A stretch of 24,686 bases of DNA from contig CAJPVJ010000463.1 in the NCBI GenBank assembly GCA_905397405.1, forward strand, positions 1 through 24,686, read 5' to 3'. Source of the stretch: Oppiella nova (taxonomy: Eukaryota; Arthropoda; Arachnida; Sarcoptiformes; Oppiidae). The notes beneath the pieces were generated by a model. That model was not told the DNA's origin. It saw only the letters and a program-made list of their open reading frames with translations, and made no database searches. Below are positions 21,305 to 24,686 of the stretch, piece after piece (the stretch's first letter is position 1; each line of letters opens with the position of its first letter). Both the position numbers and the translations under genes were made by a program.

Positions 21305-21844
21305 ATATTATTTTTGAATGAATACTATTATGCTAATGACTATAATATTTAAATCAAAACAATATTTAATCTCAGGAATTACTTAAATGATTTTTACTTA
21401 ATTTTTTAATCAATGAATAGCTATTTGCTGTAAATTCTGTGTATTATTCTTGAAATTAAAACTAATGACTTATATTATGTAAGAGTTATACGGTATAAGA
21501 AATTTCAGTATTAATTAATAAAATGCTTTTGTTTTGCACTAAATTGTAATTTATTTAATAATTTGGTAACAATTGGTCCCAAACCCGAAGATATAAGACC
21601 TTCAAAGCCTTCAACTATTCTTTGATATCCTCTCCTTTCACACCAATTTGTATGCATTTGTACGGAACGGGCGTTCATTTGGAGTACAAATAAGTGACAG
21701 AATTTATGTACAAATTCTTGTCATATGTTTTGAAAACACAGAAAAACTTTTGAAAACTTCATATGAATTGTGGTTTAGATTTAAATTAATTGTGATTTAT
21801 ATGTGAATTAAAAGTTTATTTGAAGTGAAAGTGTATTTCAAGAC
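21305..21844. other. Spacer between innexin and the RPAP3-like gene
   Basis: AT-rich, with the innexin 3' UTR and its AATAAA at 21517-21522. No exon or RNA gene recognised. Confidence 0.55.
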
Positions 21845-22929
21845 ATGACTGAAAGAGACACTCATTTCAATGATAGGAAGAGACGCGAAGAGGCGGAGAC
21901 ACAGAAAGAGATTGTATTGCCATCTGATCTGCCATTTCGTTGATAATTATCATGGATTTGATGATTGGTTTGCATTTATAGGGAAACAAACACTTCAAGA
22001 GTGGAGACATCGATGAGTCCATCAAATGCTACACAAATGCCATTCAATTGTTTGCCGCGAATCCAGTGTTTTATTGCAACCGATCCATGGCTTACCTCAA
22101 GAAAGGCCTGTAAGTGTCTTACCATTTGTGGTGATAGTTATCTAATCCATGTCTTCTCTCGACTCTCAGTCCACTGGAAGCCCACAAAGACTGTGATTTA
22201 GCCTTAAATATAGACCACAACTGTATTAAAGCGTTGTATAGAAGAGGTCTATCGCGAAGACATTTGTTTAGGTATTCATTGGCCGCCGAAGACTTCAAGC
22301 GAGTCGTGACATTGGATCCCAACAATAATGAAGCCAAACGCGAATTAGAGTCCATTCAGCGGTTGATTGTCTCGAAAGCCGTTGTGGACATCAAACCCAT
22401 TGATAAGCCGATTGGGTTTCAATCTAACAAACCGTTGACCAGAGTTTCCATCACTGAGAAGAATGTACTCAATATTAGCACTGAATTTGTGGTTAAATTG
22501 CCGCAAAAAGTTCCCAAAAATTATTACCAGTTTGAGTGCGATTGGCGTCAATTGATTGGCAAAAATAGTCTGCAATTAAGAGTGGATTACTTGCAAATGA
22601 TTGGTCCCGAAGACATTCGCACTCTATTGACGTCCACATTAGAGCCGCAGATGATGTCAGACCTCTTGAACACTATTTGTCACTCAAATGACTCGCAACT
22701 AATTTACGCTGTTTTGAGTCAAATATCTAAAACTCCGCGATTCGACACAATTGTCCTCTTTTTGTCACAATCGGATCAAAAGGGTATTCAGTTTTGCTTT
22801 CGTTGCTCACAAACTCTTTCAATCATTCGTTACACTTGTTTTGCAGTTTTGGAGACAATTATCGATAAATTAAAGCGAAATAATTTCGATGAGAAACTCA
22901 TCTCTGAGATCAAGATATCATTCTTATGA
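21845..22929 (+). CDS. RPAP3: Short RPAP3-like TPR co-chaperone (Spaghetti type)
   Basis: RPAP3 proteins bind Hsp90/Hsp70 through a TPR domain and, within the R2TP complex, help assemble RNA polymerase II and other large complexes. Exons 21845-21913, 21982-22109, 22170-22783 and 22847-22929 join in frame through 60-68 bp introns to 297 residues. A charged leader (1-23) is followed by one TPR domain (about 24-116; IGNKHFKSGDIDESIKCYTN, ANPVFYCNRSMAYLKKG, CIKALYRRGLSRR), a linker, and from about residue 180 the RPAP3 C-terminal domain (VPKNYYQFECDWRQL, PRFDTIVLFLS). At 297 residues it is well under half the human length (665, with two TPR domains). The last intron could be read through without a stop, but splicing gives the better family match (VLETIIDKLKRNNF). 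AATAAA lies at 23021-23026. Confidence 0.88.
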
Positions 22930-23185
22930 TAGGAATTATGACATCAATTGAAACCAATGTTTATTTTTTAAGTCACAATAGGTTTATAAATTATTTGTAT
23001 TTGAAATTTAATTTTAAATAAATAAAATCATTGAACTGAATTTTATTTAATTGTCATTGAATAACACTTGCCGTAATTACAAATGCTAAAATAATACTTA
23101 CTGTCCAATACAGTGGGTTAATAGAATAGCCAGTGTTTAAAAGTATACTGGTAATTAATTTTACCTGTAATTTACATTAGTTATA

Positions 23186-23441
23186 ATATATTGTACCGTA
23201 CTATGTACTGGTACTGTATGTTTTTAAATAATTTAAACACGAATACTATTGTAATAAAAAACACATTTTATTCAATCAAATAAAAGAGTAATAAATATAT
23301 ATAATAATAATAAATATATTGTACCGTACTATGTACTGGTACTGTATGTTTTTAAATAATTTAAACACGAATACTATTGTAATAAAAAACACATTTTATT
23401 CAATCAAATAAAAGAGTAATAAATATATATAATAATAATAA
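23186..23441. repeat. 128 bp tandem direct repeat
   Basis: About 23186-23313 is followed directly by an identical copy, 23314-23441, from ATATTGTACCG to the ATAATAATAA run. The period is exactly 128, as at 4802 and 13319. Confidence 0.92.
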
Positions 23442-23607
23442 TCGATTTAATTAGACGTATAATAAGAACAATATTTATATATTTTTACTCATTAAAGGAC
23501 AGGAAGTGGAGAGACAGCGAAATAATAAAACACTAAAGGAGTCTATAATCAACATTTGATTAAACTGTACATAAAATGATATTAATAATATACTAAACAG
23601 AATTGTG

Positions 23608-23892
23608 ATTATAATTAACATTACATTATTGTAATCAATATATAATATTCATTTAGATTTTACTCAAAACGCAAATCGCTTTACAATACATTTGATAATA
23701 AAATTTTTATCTCAAATTCTGATCAATTGTTTTTTGTTTTACTGCATATNATTATAATTAACATTACATTATTGTAATCAATATATAATATTCATTTAGA
23801 TTTTACTCAAAACGCAAATCGCTTTACAATACATTTGATAATAAAATTTTTATCTCAAATTCTGATCAATTGTTTTTTGTTTTACTGCATAT
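23608..23892. repeat. 142 bp direct repeat around a single-n join
   Basis: 23608-23749 and 23751-23892 are identical and separated by n at 23750. This is an unmerged overlap at a scaffold join in non-coding DNA. Confidence 0.95.
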
Positions 23893-24043
23893 GAAAAGAC
23901 GTCTTAAAATCGCTTTTGAGCTAAACGTGTGTCTCGTGTGGTGTTGTGAGAGAGATATATATATACGGTATAAGAGGGATAGAGAATAGTAGGGGAAGGG
24001 TGTGTGGATGGGAAGGAGGGGTCCATAGTGTGGGCCCTATGCC

Positions 24044-24686
<643 letters not shown>

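Larger units (their letters stand above)
22930..24043. other. Convergent 3' spacer between the RPAP3-like gene and Rab7
   Basis: AT-rich, with 3' UTRs on both sides and no exon recognised. It contains two assembly-type repeats, listed separately. A purine-rich patch (about 23940-24020) lies just downstream of the Rab7 stop. Confidence 0.55.

Noticed and set aside
21489-23975. Recurring ACGGTAT words in the spacers
   Set aside because: Several occurrences but no shared flanks, terminal repeats or target duplications, so no mobile element is claimed.

Overview
The window is nuclear DNA of an invertebrate animal, very probably an arthropod. Genes are split by short GT-AG introns (many 60-90 bp). 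GC-rich exons sit in very AT-rich spacers. The set includes an innexin and an arthropod-type ionotropic receptor beside conserved eukaryotic genes. A mite or another small chelicerate would fit, but nothing here proves it. No rRNA, tRNA, CRISPR or intact transposon was seen.

Layout: ALDH7A1 (antiquitin; -, 3' end cut by the window edge, 1-1269); the 5' half of Rab7 (-, 1738-3028); a ZDHHC23-like membrane protein (-, 4031-5197, 5' end missing); a peroxisomal ABCD transporter (+, 7032-10116); the checkpoint kinase Chk1 (+, 11125-14005); an ionotropic receptor (-, 14577-16765); weak exon-like sequence (-, about 17610-18050); RPAIN (+, 18743-19333); an innexin (+, 20048-21304); a short RPAP3-like TPR protein (+, 21845-22929); the 3' half of Rab7 (-, 24044-24686). 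These are unrelated housekeeping and sensory genes, not an operon or pathway.

The striking result concerns the sequence itself. In three places a stretch of about 130 bp is the plain complement of what it should be: complemented but not reversed. They lie in Rab7 exon 2 (2741-2870), Chk1 exon 3 (11476-11605) and the Chk1 C-terminal region (13231-13360). Swapping A/T and G/C in place restores the family protein in frame, and for one block a normally oriented copy of the same 130 bp lies 538 bp downstream. DNA cannot do this by recombination, because strands are antiparallel, so a processing or assembly fault is the best reading.

Other joins point the same way. Several directly repeated ends are exactly 128 bp. 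Three single-n joins are flanked by 141-143 bp repeats. A 130 bp inverted pair lies at 1608-1737 and 5740-5869. The last 128 bases equal 1736-1863. Allowing for these, Rab7 becomes a complete 207-residue frame and Chk1 a complete 469-residue frame, both the usual family lengths. The best biological candidate is the ZDHHC23-like protein, which keeps the membrane segments but lacks the whole DHHC cysteine-rich catalytic domain.
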